From Sabellastarte sp. h YS-2021 (taxonomy: Eukaryota > Annelida > Polychaeta > Sabellida > Sabellidae): a stretch of 64,000 bases of DNA. This document shows, one piece after another, positions 50,190 through 60,575 of this stretch. Made by a program: the position numbers and the translations under genes. The DNA is taken from positions 163,045,609 to 163,109,608 of the forward strand of contig OZ024929.1 of the NCBI GenBank assembly GCA_964017235.1, read 5' to 3'. A model generated the notes under the pieces. The model did not search any database, had not been told where the DNA came from, and was given only the letters and a program-made list of their open reading frames with translations. Every line of letters starts with the position of its first letter. Within the stretch, counting starts at the first letter, position 1.

Positions 50190-52830
50190 GAAGACTTGCT
50201 ACCAATTATCGCCGGGTACCAATAATTGCCACCAATAAATAAAATATGTTGGCATACATGAATATTAAGGGGCTATACAAGTACGAGAATTTTGAAGTAT
50301 TTGATCTTCGACTAAATATAGATGTTCTTACATAAAATACTCGATCTTCAAGCAGCATTGCTCTTTATTAAATATAAAATATTGTTAGAAAACCCCACGG
50401 AAATGGGTGGTCACGTATTTCTTCATTACTATTATGAGCTGGGTATACAACTAATACAAGTTTTTGATATTCAAGCAGAGAAAGATGTTTATTGTTATAA
50501 AATATTTGTGTATGAGTTGTGGGTACGAGTTGTTGGTCACAAGATGATATGGTCACGAGATGCTAGTATCCCATACAGGAGGAGACAGCATTTCAAAGTG
50601 GACAGCGTTTTGCCAATTTCTATTGTACTTCATTTAAAACTAACACCTACCATGATACTGAAGGAGCTGTATAGCATAGAAAAGTGTGCAATATGTCTGG
50701 ATACTTTTCTAAGATTTTAGAACGGACAGTATGCAGGATCATAAAGATTAATAAAAAGGTTTATATGTCAGTGAAAATTATGCCTAACAAACTGCATCTG
50801 ACTGATGCAAAGAGCTGTATGGTCTCTAAACTGTGTCTGGGGTCAACATAAATACTATTTAAACTTCATCATATGCTAGAATACAATGAGGAGTTTTGAT
50901 CTCTAGCTTTAATTATTGTATGCAAAGTGTTCCAAAGTATTTGTAACTTTTTGGGAACAGTACAAAATAACTGGCAAAATGCTGTCCACTTTTTGAAAGT
51001 CCTAATTTTATTGCCATTGGACAAGTTCGGTGTCGAGAGGTTTCGCGGTCGAGAGGTTTCGCTGTCTTGATCATTTTGCTGTTAATTTGGAAGATTCGCG
51101 GTAAAAATGGGAGACGTTTCGTGTGAATTTCTTAGATCCTCGGATGTCACCTATTTAATGTGGGCCATATCTATCTACCTAATATCCAAAATTAACTGAT
51201 AAACACAAAAACCCTAACTTCTTTGAAGTCAATTATAAGGATTAAGCCCTGACAGTGCATTATGTAATTGCTACCACACAAGAGAACCCAATCCTAGCTA
51301 GTCAAAAGAATTGCAACCAGTATATACATGTGGAATTAATTAGATGAACTAGTTGCTCACAAATTTAATATCCTATCTCAATATAGTAGTTTAAAATTAT
51401 CACAAACCATTATATCCCCGATTAAAAACTGAAAACAATGGTACCTCAATGATCAAAATCCATCCATAAATAACGATTTTATGTCCATCTAAACTTCAAA
51501 GAAATAATAAAAGTTTACCACAAATCCTCCAGTGAGTTTTACCGCGAAACCTCCATACCGCGAAACCTCTTGTAATCACAAGTTCTATGGATGTATTTGT
51601 ACTAATCACAAAATATATCTTAGGATGCTACTATAATTTTAGATTTACGTGCAACTCGTGACCACGGCATCTCGGGACCAACAACTCGTACCCACAACAC
51701 ACCTACATTGTTTCTGCTTAAATATCAAATACTGAGTACTTGTATATGCAGCTCACCCAATTAGGTGGGGTTTTCTAACAATATTTTATATATAATAAAT
51801 AGAAACGCTGCTTGAAGAGCAGTATTTTATGTAAGAATGTCTGTTCAGTTAGAGATCAAATACTTCAAATTATCGTACTTCTGTGGGGGTTGCCTAGCAA
51901 TATTATAAAATAAAATATGCAAATTAGAAAACATGAGGTCATGGAATTCCCGAGGGCTTCCTAGAACTATTATAAAATAAATTACGCAAATTAGAAAAAA
52001 AAACATTAGGAGACAGAAGTTCGTGGAGTTTACTTCAATATTTTAAAATAAAATATGCAAATTGGGGAAAAAAACGTGAGCAGACAGAAGTCCGTGGATT
52101 TTCCTGCAATATTTTAAAATAAATTATGCAAATTAGAAAAAAAAATGTGGGGGAGACAGAAGTTCGTGGAGTTCAATTCAATATTTTAAAATAAAATAAC
52201 ATTTTAAAAAGAAAATTTTGTGTACGAGTTGTTGGTCACGAGCTGCCGTGGTCACGAGATGCTCGTATACCTCATTTTAGAGTTTGACGCACCTCTTTTC
52301 ATTCAGATAACTTTTATAAAACCACACTGCATTTTTTTTCTCAAAAAAATGCATTTTGGTGTTTTTATGCGCGAAATGCGTCCCCCTTGTATATCTGTTT
52401 AATGTTTAACTCGTGACCACAGCATCTCACTACCAGTAACTTGCTACCACATCTCGCTACCATTAAATTATTACCGCAAATTTGAAGTATTTGATCTTCA
52501 AGTAGTGGCTTTCTACCAGTGAACGCCTGCCTACCAATGAACACCCGCCTATTTCTTTGTTGGAGGTCAAGGACAAATGCTTATATTTAACTACAAAGTG
52601 GGCGTTCACTGGTATTTCCGTTTTGCGGTAGAAACGGCCGATAAAAGAGCTAAATTATGAAAATAGAAAGCTTTGAAATAAATAAAACAACATGTGCCTT
52701 AGTTATTAATTGCAGTTTATATTATTTGACAATCTGTTGTTAAAGGAATTAAATATAAAGCTGTTAATATAATTTAAAATCATATATATATTAGCTTCAG
52801 TACGGGCGTTTACTGGTAGAATCCCACTAG
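50190..52830. repeat. Foldback-like inverted repeat region
   Basis: 50289-50572 is repeated in inverse orientation at about 51640-51905 (for example TGTGGGTACGAGTTGTTGGT, TTGTTAGAAAACCCCAC). A second, inner pair has GAGGTTTCGCGGT (51036) against ACCGCGAAACCTC (51541). Direct 72-bp repeats (TTAAAATAAAATATGCAAAT) fill 51900-52200. CTACCAGTGAACGCC (52511) and GGGCGTTTACTGGTAG (52804) bound another inverted pair. No coding potential recognised. Confidence 0.7.
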
Positions 52831-52871
52831 CATTTTTATTAAAATATTGTTAGGTCAGAGTCAAAGTTGGG

Positions 52872-52905
52872 GTTTACGTTCCGTTCAACAGCCAAGGTTG
52901 AACTT
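52872..52905 (-). repeat. SINE 3'-domain relic
   Basis: GGGGTTTACGTTCCGTTCAA followed by CAGCCAAGG is the inverse of the SINE 3' domain also seen at 268-302. Lies just downstream of AK3 exon 1. Confidence 0.4.
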
Positions 52906-53035
52906 GGTAACATGGTAATCACATCCAGCCTCAACAGTGGCTACCATGGATCAAAGCTTTAAAAAAAAATAACTGGCAATCAAATTACCCAATACAGAGT
53001 ATACCGGAGAAATAACCTGTGGAGAAATAACAGAC

Positions 53036-53180
53036 CTGTCTGATTCCTGATATGAGACCTCAGTAAATCACCACTGGACAGATGTTTCATTTGGAAATCT
53101 TTAATGATTCTCTCTGAAATAGTTCCCTTGCCAGAACCTGGCGGACCTAATATAATAGCCTTGATAAACTTTGTTATCAT
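53036..53180 (-). CDS. AK3: AK3 exon 1 (start codon, P-loop, AMP-binding segment)
   Basis: Encodes residues 1-48 plus the first base of codon 49. It begins MITKFIKAIILGPPGSGKGT, holds the nucleotide-binding P-loop, and continues to HLSSGDLLRSHIRNQT. The start at 53180 is chosen because family members begin about 11 residues before the P-loop. The frame stays open upstream to another ATG at 53330, which would add 50 residues of no recognisable sequence, so I treat that stretch as 5' UTR or a possible alternative N-terminus. The donor is cagacag|gtctgt at 53036/53035, phase 1. AK3 and AK4 proteins normally enter mitochondria without a cleaved presequence, which fits the short start. Confidence 0.93.
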
Positions 53181-53689
53181 CTTTGTATTTTGGTTACATG
53201 TGTTTGAAATGACATTCACCGTAAATATTAAAAAAAATACTTTTGTACAGTATGATCTTAAAAACATCAAACTGACAAACTGACTGCTAAAACAACCGAA
53301 AATAGTGAAGGGCGATATCGCCGTTGGCATAGCCGTTTATACTTATAATTAAAATTAAGGAGATGTGAGAATGGAAAAGAGTTAAAACTATAAAAAAAAT
53401 TCGCAAAAAGCATATTTTTCAAAGTAACTGAACTACCAGTATAATAATAAATGTATAATAATTGTGACTATGTACATGGTATCATATTACACCTAACTGG
53501 TGTGCTTCAATAGAATTTTTTTTTTAAAAAATAGAAGAACAAGAAGAACAACAACAACAACAAGTAGAATTTAATTTTACATATATTTTTTTCTGTTATT
53601 TCTTTGCCACCATTAGGGCAACAACCAAATAATTACGGATGAAAATGATTTAAAGGAAGAACATTCCCAGCAGGCATGCAACTTTCAAA

Positions 53690-54060
53690 TCAGGTGTGTA
53701 ATTATGTGGTGAAATCTGTTTGAAATACATGTAGATTTTGCAAACCGTTTTTAGTTGGATCAAACGGGTGAAATCATGTTAAAACCAGTGGGTGAAATCA
53801 GGTTGAAACCAATCGGTAAAATCTGGTTGAAATACGTTTAGATTTTGCAAACTGTTTTTAGTTGCATTCAATGGTTGAAATCATGTTGAATTCAACGGGT
53901 AAAATCATGTTGAATACAAGGGTGAAATCTGGTTGAACTACATGTAGATTTTGCAAACCATTTTTAGTTGGATCCAACCAGTGAAATCAGGTTGAATCAA
54001 ATGGGTGATATGTTGAAGTATGTTTTGAATTTGCAAATTATTCTTAGTTAGATCCAATGT
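53690..54060 (+). repeat. 107-bp minisatellite upstream of AK3
   Basis: About 3.5 copies with TGTAGATTTTGCAAACCGTT, TTTAGTTGGATCC and GTGAAATCATGTTGAA sub-repeats; TAGATTTTGCAAAC at about 53733, 53840 and 53946. It lies 0.5-0.9 kb upstream of the AK3 start. 54061-54745 shows nothing recognised, and I could not identify a promoter. Confidence 0.75.
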
Positions 54061-54759
54061 TTTAATCAATGTTACTTCAACACAAATCAATTTATTATGG
54101 AATTATGGCATTTATATTTTTTTATTTCTAATTTAATTCTGATTTTTTATTTTCTAGTTTTAGCACAAACCAATGGCTTCCATGGGGCTATCTGAATTCT
54201 CATAACAATATGTTAAATGGTAATTTTCCATTTTAATCATGCATATATGACAACTTGTTCAATGAGGATGGTTGTTGCATTGCAACGGTTCATAACATTG
54301 CATGAGCATGTAAATCAAACTTCATCACTCAGTATATGGTTATATATTATGATCTTTGGTATTTTCCACCTAGATATCCATTATTTTATGTTCCTATAAT
54401 AAGATAGTCCAATTTCAATAGTCTGATGAATTCTTGTTAATATATTTAAACAAATTAAATATTTGTGAAGTAACATCCTTTATGATAAGATAAATATGTC
54501 AACCCCACGACACCGCAGAGGTATTGTGTTGTAGTGTTTAAATACTATAACTGAAGAACTTAGGTTCTTGCTGCTTTTGACAAATGATTTTCTTAATCTG
54601 TCTTAACATATTTGTCTTGTAAATAGGAATGACTGTAGCACATATAGATTTTATAAATATGTATATATTCATTACATACTAAAGATTTTGATGATCCACC
54701 AATGTGATACTTTTTTACTGCAGATGAACTAAATATTATATATTAGAAAGGGCAATTTC

Positions 54760-57700
54760 TTTTTTTTTTAAATAAATTTTTTTATTCAAACAGACATGCA
54801 GGTAAGTATTTTCCAGAAAATGTGTGAAGTTTTTCCACAGCAAAAGATAACAAGAGGTAAAATAAAGTCTCATGTCTCATCACCTAACAAATAAAGAATA
54901 AATTATTTGAAATAGTGATTCTACAATATCAAACATAAAATAAATGATGCTATAACTGTAACAACATTTTCTAGTCACTTGACATAGTATTTAATGAATA
55001 CATTTACAAATGCATGATTCTACAATATCAAACATTAAAAAAAATCATACATTGATAGGTTACAATAAAAAGATTAATAATGGTAATTTCATACATCTAA
55101 CAAGAATAGTTGTGTTCAAAGAAAAGATAAGATTGTCTTTGGATATCTATGGGAAGTATCTTTGGATTATATACATTCTCATATGGTATGGTGTTAATTA
55201 TGTTCTGTTATATGTTGTTAAAAATGCCTTCCCATGTTTGCCACCTTTTAGCATATATTTCCATTTTTGAAGTAATTTTGGACAGTATTTTTTGCTCCTC
55301 GTATCTATCTTGTATTATCTTCTGAAGCCGAAATATATCAAGTTTTTTCCTTTTTTGAGCACAGCTGAAAATGTAATGTCTGGTTATTATAAGAATAAAG
55401 TTTATTGGCCAAAAATGTTCATCTTGTTTTTCATAGCCTAAAACTTTTGTAACATTTGTCCATTCTGCATTGTAGGAAATTTTTGAAAGGAGCCAAGTTT
55501 TGATATTATTCCACAGAATTATAACATTATTACAATGGAGAAATAGATGCTCTATGGATTCTGAATCTTGATTACAGAGTCTGCACAAGTTGGAACTTGT
55601 CAGTTTCAGTTTATAGAGATATTCATTTGTGCCTAAAATTCTGTACATTATTCGATACTGAAACCAAACGTAATTATTATCAGAGATAGATCTGAAACAT
55701 ACCCTATAAATAGTTTCCCAATGATTGTTACATATCATACTTAGATTCCATTTGACCTCATGCCGTTGTTCAGACCTTTTTATATCTGTTAACTTAAGGT
55801 AAAATTTCTTACTTCCCTGTTGTGGGTTAAACAGAATTTCTGCATGGAATGGGATAAATGGTCTTATTATTTCAAAGTTGTCTCCTTTTTTATGGATTTC
55901 TAGAAATTTATTCACCAATTTCTTAATTGTATAGTAATTAAGTATGTTTATCCTAATATGATATTTAATTTTCAGCGACTCTATATCCATTACCTTCCCT
56001 GCCGAATCTACTATATCAGCAACTGTACTAATTGCATTGGCAAACCAATCTGGAAAGAACAATTTATTTACACTTATTTGATTATTAAACCATAAAGAGC
56101 TGTGCAGAATGTCTTGGTTGCAAGAAACCATGTTGCTTGTGCACATAAGTATCCAATTCTGGAATACATCCTTCCAAAAGGGATTAACCTTATCTAGGAT
56201 ATTTTTGCACCAATCTCCTCCAAGTATGATAAATTTATTTATATTTTTTATTGATTCTGTAAGAAGTTGATACCATGCACAACCATTTTGTGAGACAATA
56301 CGTTTTAGCCAACCCAGTTTCAGAGACTTTTCAAATTTGACTATATCAATCATTTTCAGACCCCCATAGCAGTAGTCCCTGTAAACGGTTTTCCTATTTA
56401 TTTTTTCAGGCTTCTCTTCCCACAGGTAACTAAACAATAACTTATTGATTTCTTTAAGGAAAATTTCTTGGGTTGGTAAAGATACAAACAGATGGTTGAA
56501 TTTTGGCAAAATTAATGTTTTAATAACAGCAATTCTTCCAATAGGGGTTAAACTTCTCTGTTTCCAGCATTTTATTAATTTTTGTGCACTTAGTAATGCA
56601 CTATCAAAATTTAATTTGGGCATCTTATGGAGCTCAGTACAGAATTTTATTCCTAGAAGAGTAAATTCTGTTTCTCCCCAATTTAGGTTCAATGATACAT
56701 TTAATTTCTCTTTCGAATGCTTCTTGCACCCAATCCATATTATTTTAGTTTTTTCGGAATTAATTTTAAGTCCAGAGATTGATCCAAAGACTTCAAGTAG
56801 ATTAAGTGCTGCCTGCAGAGAGCCAACAGTACCATTTAGCATAAGAGTAGTGTCATCTGCAAACTGTGTTATTTTGAAGGAGTGTTTGTTAGTTTTGATT
56901 CCAATTACATCAGGTGTATTTTCAAACAAGAGACTTAAAATTTCAGCTGATAAAATGAAAAGATAGGGTGAAATGGGATCTCCTTGCCTGCATCCTCTCT
57001 TTATTGGGATTGGGTAAGATAAGTTACCACATTGTAAGACAAAAGCCTGTATATCAGTATTAAATAGCTTAATCCATGAGATTAGATTTTCAGTAAAGCC
57101 GAAAAATTTCATAACTTTGTAGAGGAAATTCCAAGAAAGTGAATCAAAAGCCTTTGCAAAATCAATTTGTACTAAAAGACCAGGCAATTTGTTTGTTTCA
57201 GTGTAGTGCATTATGTCATAGATTAACCTTGTGCTTTCACCAATATATCTTCCCTTCAGAAAACCTGTTTGATTTCTAGAAATAATTTTTTCCAAATGAG
57301 GCTTCATTCTTTCAGCAATAACAGCTGAAGCCATTTTATAAATAACACAAAGTAACGATATTGGGCGCCAATTTTTTAAACATTGTCTGTCTTTGTTTCC
57401 CTTCGGGAGGCAGGTAATGATACTTTGTCTCAGAGAGTATGATAATTTACCTTTTTTGTAGCAGAAATTGATGCAATTGGTTATAAAATACTTCAGTCTG
57501 ATCCAAAAAACTTTCAAAAAATCCACGCTTATACCATCAATGCCTGGAGACTTGCCATTTTTCATTTTCTTTAACACATTTGCAAGTTCTTTAACTGTTA
57601 TAACCTTGCCAAGATCAGGATCATTTATTTTCTTGGACTTCAGGGAATTTAAAAGGTTTGGAATATTTTCATTCTTTAAATCTCTATCACAATTTTGAAA

Positions 57701-58542
57701 TAAGTTACTATAAAATCTTTGTATTTCATTCAGAACTTTCTGTTGCTCAGTTATGATAGTGCCATCTGATTTTTTTATTTTCCTTATAGTTTTCTCTATG
57801 TACTGTTTACGTTCTAAATTGCAGAAAAAGCTAGTAGGCTTTTCCCCTTCATTTAGCCATTGGAGTCGGGTTCTTGTAAGTTGTCCTTTAATTTTGTCTC
57901 TACGTAGGTCTTCCAGTTCTACCCTTTTGTCATTTAACAAATCTGAATGTCCCATTGATAAATTTTCCATGTTTTCTAAGGTTTCAATATCTTTTAATAA
58001 TTTATTTTCAACTTGACTTTGCTTTTGTTTTTGAAAAGCGGAGTATCTGATAGTTTCTCCCCTAATACGGAGCAGTAACGTCTCCAGGAATAAATCATCT
58101 TCAATTGTGAATTGTATATTATCAGATGATTTTATAAATTCAAGACTATAAACTGGAGGGGCATATTTTGTTTTTTCATCTAATATGATTTCATTGATCA
58201 AATTTAAGTAATCTTTCTGATAAAGCAAGTTGTTATTAAACTTCCAAATGCCTTTCCCTCTTTTAAATGGGTTAATCGTAATATGCATTTCCAAAAAAGA
58301 ATGGTCAGAGCGATACCCTGGTTTAATATCACACTTGTGGATAATATCAATCATACTCGACGAAATTAAAAAATAGTCTAGTCTGGCCTGTTTTACTGGG
58401 TTTTTTCTTCTCCAGGTATACCGTATAGTGTCTGTATGCAAGGTTCGGTAGAGATCCAGAAGATCTACTTCATCCATAAGTTCCATTGTGGCCAATCTAG
58501 CTTTAGGGTTATTTATCTTTTTATAGTTATGGGAATCTTATG
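54760..58542 (-). mobile_element. 5'-truncated Tx1/L1-clade LINE with 14-bp TSD
   Basis: Body bounded by identical GAAAGGGCAATTTC at 54746-54759 and 58543-58556. The minus-strand 3' end has AATAAA (54781-54786) and an A-rich tail directly before the duplication. It contains the C-terminal part of endonuclease, full RT and C-terminal CCHC. ORF1 and most of the endonuclease are lost to 5' truncation. A roughly 100-bp stretch (GATTCTACAATATCAAACAT) is duplicated in the 3' UTR. It lies 1.6 kb upstream of AK3 exon 1, same strand. Confidence 0.95.
55208..58495 (-). CDS. LINE ORF2 (endonuclease C-terminus, reverse transcriptase, CCHC)
   Basis: 1095 codons without a stop. Residues 1-75: end of an APE-type endonuclease (QARLDYFLIS at 36-45; catalytic SDH at 63-65). 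Residues 310-650: reverse transcriptase with GKSPGIDG, LPKGNKD, NWRPISLL, DFAKAFD, RGCRQGDPISP and the catalytic FADD at 545-548. C-terminal C971-x2-C974-x8-H983-x4-C988, as in L1/Tx1 ORF2. The frame is also open upstream of 58495 (TTG, not ATG) through NNPKAR back to a TAA beside the truncation point, so the true start is missing and the protein is N-terminally truncated. The family copies RNA into DNA at a nicked target. The intact frame and TSD suggest a recent insertion. Confidence 0.95.
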   Translation of the reverse strand: MATMELMDEVDLLDLYRTLHTDTIRYTWRRKNPVKQARLDYFLISSSMIDIIHKCDIKPGYRSDHSFLEMHITINPFKRGKGIWKFNNNLLYQKDYLNLINEIILDEKTKYAPPVYSLEFIKSSDNIQFTIEDDLFLETLLLRIRGETIRYSAFQKQKQSQVENKLLKDIETLENMENLSMGHSDLLNDKRVELEDLRRDKIKGQLTRTRLQWLNEGEKPTSFFCNLERKQYIEKTIRKIKKSDGTIITEQQKVLNEIQRFYSNLFQNCDRDLKNENIPNLLNSLKSKKINDPDLGKVITVKELANVLKKMKNGKSPGIDGISVDFLKVFWIRLKYFITNCINFCYKKGKLSYSLRQSIITCLPKGNKDRQCLKNWRPISLLCVIYKMASAVIAERMKPHLEKIISRNQTGFLKGRYIGESTRLIYDIMHYTETNKLPGLLVQIDFAKAFDSLSWNFLYKVMKFFGFTENLISWIKLFNTDIQAFVLQCGNLSYPIPIKRGCRQGDPISPYLFILSAEILSLLFENTPDVIGIKTNKHSFKITQFADDTTLMLNGTVGSLQAALNLLEVFGSISGLKINSEKTKIIWIGCKKHSKEKLNVSLNLNWGETEFTLLGIKFCTELHKMPKLNFDSALLSAQKLIKCWKQRSLTPIGRIAVIKTLILPKFNHLFVSLPTQEIFLKEINKLLFSYLWEEKPEKINRKTVYRDYCYGGLKMIDIVKFEKSLKLGWLKRIVSQNGCAWYQLLTESIKNINKFIILGGDWCKNILDKVNPFWKDVFQNWILMCTSNMVSCNQDILHSSLWFNNQISVNKLFFPDWFANAISTVADIVDSAGKVMDIESLKIKYHIRINILNYYTIKKLVNKFLEIHKKGDNFEIIRPFIPFHAEILFNPQQGSKKFYLKLTDIKRSEQRHEVKWNLSMICNNHWETIYRVCFRSISDNNYVWFQYRIMYRILGTNEYLYKLKLTSSNLCRLCNQDSESIEHLFLHCNNVIILWNNIKTWLLSKISYNAEWTNVTKVLGYEKQDEHFWPINFILIITRHYIFSCAQKRKKLDIFRLQKIIQDRYEEQKILSKITSKMEIYAKRWQTWEGIFNNI

Positions 58543-59312
58543 GAAAGGGCAATTTCACTGGGTTAGTTTTCAGTGTAGAATTATAATTTAAAAAGTGATA
58601 GAAGCGTTAATCAGTTTAAGGGTCTAATATTGGTGAATTTTTGACTTTGAACCTCAATAACACAAAGACTGATTTATATATTTTAATGTTAATAACTTAA
58701 ATAATAGGTGTGCTATCCCTTTATCATTGTTCCAAATATCATTGTCCCAGTATTTATGGAAATATGAAAAATATTATTTTTTCTCTCACTAATTAATGAA
58801 AACACTTGAATTAGTTTATGAGTCTATTTTGAAAAAAGTAAACAATGAATGAATACTTTGAAGTGTACCATATATGGTATCATTGTATGGGGTCATTAAT
58901 CAAATAATGAGCCTGTTTTACCACTTTTAAGTGTGAAGTAGTGTCTGCATGTTATTAGCTGAAAAAAGTGAGGTGTTTTGTGGAAGTATTATGATCAGCT
59001 CACGGGCCTAATCTTGGTGACTTTCTTACTTCAAACCTCAATAAAACATACAGTATTTCATTTATTTTCATTTTGATAGCTCTGATATTATAGCTTTATC
59101 ATTATACCAGATATAATTTTCCAAATATTTGTAGAAATATTAAATACATTGTTTTCTTTGTCTTTTATTGTTAAAAAACTGTGATCAGTGTATGGGTCTA
59201 TTTTGAAACCAAAAATGTCAGACTTGACTGATTACTTCAGAGATTTAGCACATATGTACTGTTACCTGTGGTCACTGAGAAGTGACCAAATTATGATTTC
59301 AAATTGTCTACA

Positions 59313-59456
59313 TGTAGGTACTGTTTTCACCCATGGCATCCAGTTATGCGGACAGGTGGGCTGGTGGGATGGCAGGTGGGCAGGGGTTAATATCTTGTCT
59401 GGCCTGCATCTCAGAATCTGTTAGGTGTAAGATATTGATACTTGGTAGGGATATTC
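59313..59456 (-). repeat. Family F 3'-end fragment
   Basis: On the minus strand: CTACCAAGTATCAATATC, TTCTGAGATGCAGGCCAGAC and CCATGGGTGAAAACAGTACC, that is a last monomer and terminal block without the hairpin. Confidence 0.6.
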
Positions 59457-59569
59457 ATTGCAGGTAACCTTAGTCTGACGTTTGACATTGACTCTGTCAG
59501 GATGATTTCTACAGTAAAATTCTAAACATATTTCTCTTATGACAATGATATATGGATTGTTGCAACTGA

Positions 59570-59760
59570 TTATTACCTCCACCAAGGAGGTATCATTTCC
59601 ATGGCTATCTTCTTGTTCGTTTATCTGTGTATATGTTAGCAGGATTTTGCAAATACCACTAGTTGGATCTTCCTGAAAAAAATCAGAAGATGTGTTCAAC
59701 TTGGATCCTGCTAAAGTTTTAGAGTGATCTGGATCATCATTTGGATACAAAAAATAACCT
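59570..59760 (+). repeat. Dispersed repeat starting with a CTCC/GGAG hairpin
   Basis: Begins TTATTACCTCCACCAAGGAG, a short palindrome, followed by sequence with GTTAGCAGGATTTTGCAAAT and GATCTGGATCATC. This resembles a repeat common in marine invertebrate genomes; I cannot assign it to a class. Confidence 0.4.
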
Positions 59761-59839
59761 GGATTTACCTATTTACTTATTATTTACAATTTACTTATTG
59801 TTTACCCTATTTAATTATTATTAGAGGTCTGGGCTCTCC

Positions 59840-60090
59840 AAGTGCTCTTGTTATATGTAATTTTACCTAATTCTGTTATTTCCATTGACAGCAACACTTC
59901 AATTAATAAATTGTACAGCTTCATAACTTTTAGTTTACTATATAATCATTTGATCTTGCTATTGAATTGCCTTGTTTTGATACTTTGCATACATTTTATC
60001 TCTCTTAGGTGTTATTTGTCTTACACCTTTGTACGACTTACAATGTAAGGTCTATATGTAATGGTGTCCTAGGCTATTTTCCCAGGTTAT
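59840..60090 (-). repeat. Family F 5'-block relic, minus strand
   Basis: Inverse of the 12960-13315 block: ATTGACAGCAACACTTCAAT, TTATGAAGCTG-type and CAAGGCAATTC-type segments can be matched with gaps. Confidence 0.5.
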
Positions 60091-60575
60091 TAAATTTATT
60101 TAAGAGTGATGAACAGAAAAATAAAAATATTGTTATAAAACACCCCATACATAAATATGTGTTTACACTTGTAAATATAAGTTTTCATAATTGAAATGCT
60201 TGCAGACACACTACTACACAACTGACTTAGCCAAAATAGGCTCACGATTTGGTCACTGTCCTTGGGTTAAAGTCTATATATGGTGAACATAAAACACCTG
60301 GGTGCTCAGTCAAGTGTGATATTTTTTTTTAAAATAGACCCATAAACTTATTCAAGGGTTTTTGACAATGAAACAGTAAAAGTAGTATTTTTAATATTTG
60401 CATAAATATTAGGAGGTTAATATTTAGTACAGTATTAAAGGGATAACACCTATTATTTGAGATATTAACATAAAAATATACGAAATACTTTTGTGTTATT
60501 GAGGTTCAAAGTCAAAAATTCACAAAAAATTAGACCCATAAAGTTATTAACGCTTCTATCCAGTTTGATTGTTAT

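Larger units (their letters stand above)
58590..60575. repeat. 388-bp AT-rich unit, two direct copies and one inverted
   Basis: GGGTCTAATATTGGTGAATT (58620) recurs diverged at 59008 with the following AACCTCAATAA...; the inverse (TTATTGAGGTTCAAAGTC, then TTAGACCCATAA) is at 60495-60545. The arms span about 58590-58850, 58980-59210 and 60320-60575. Function unknown. Confidence 0.7.

Noticed and set aside
50322..50720. 132-codon ORF
   Set aside because: It lies in one arm of an inverted repeat region and shows no protein motif.
56445..58016. Plus-strand ORFs of 76-173 codons
   Set aside because: They are antisense shadows of the LINE ORF2.
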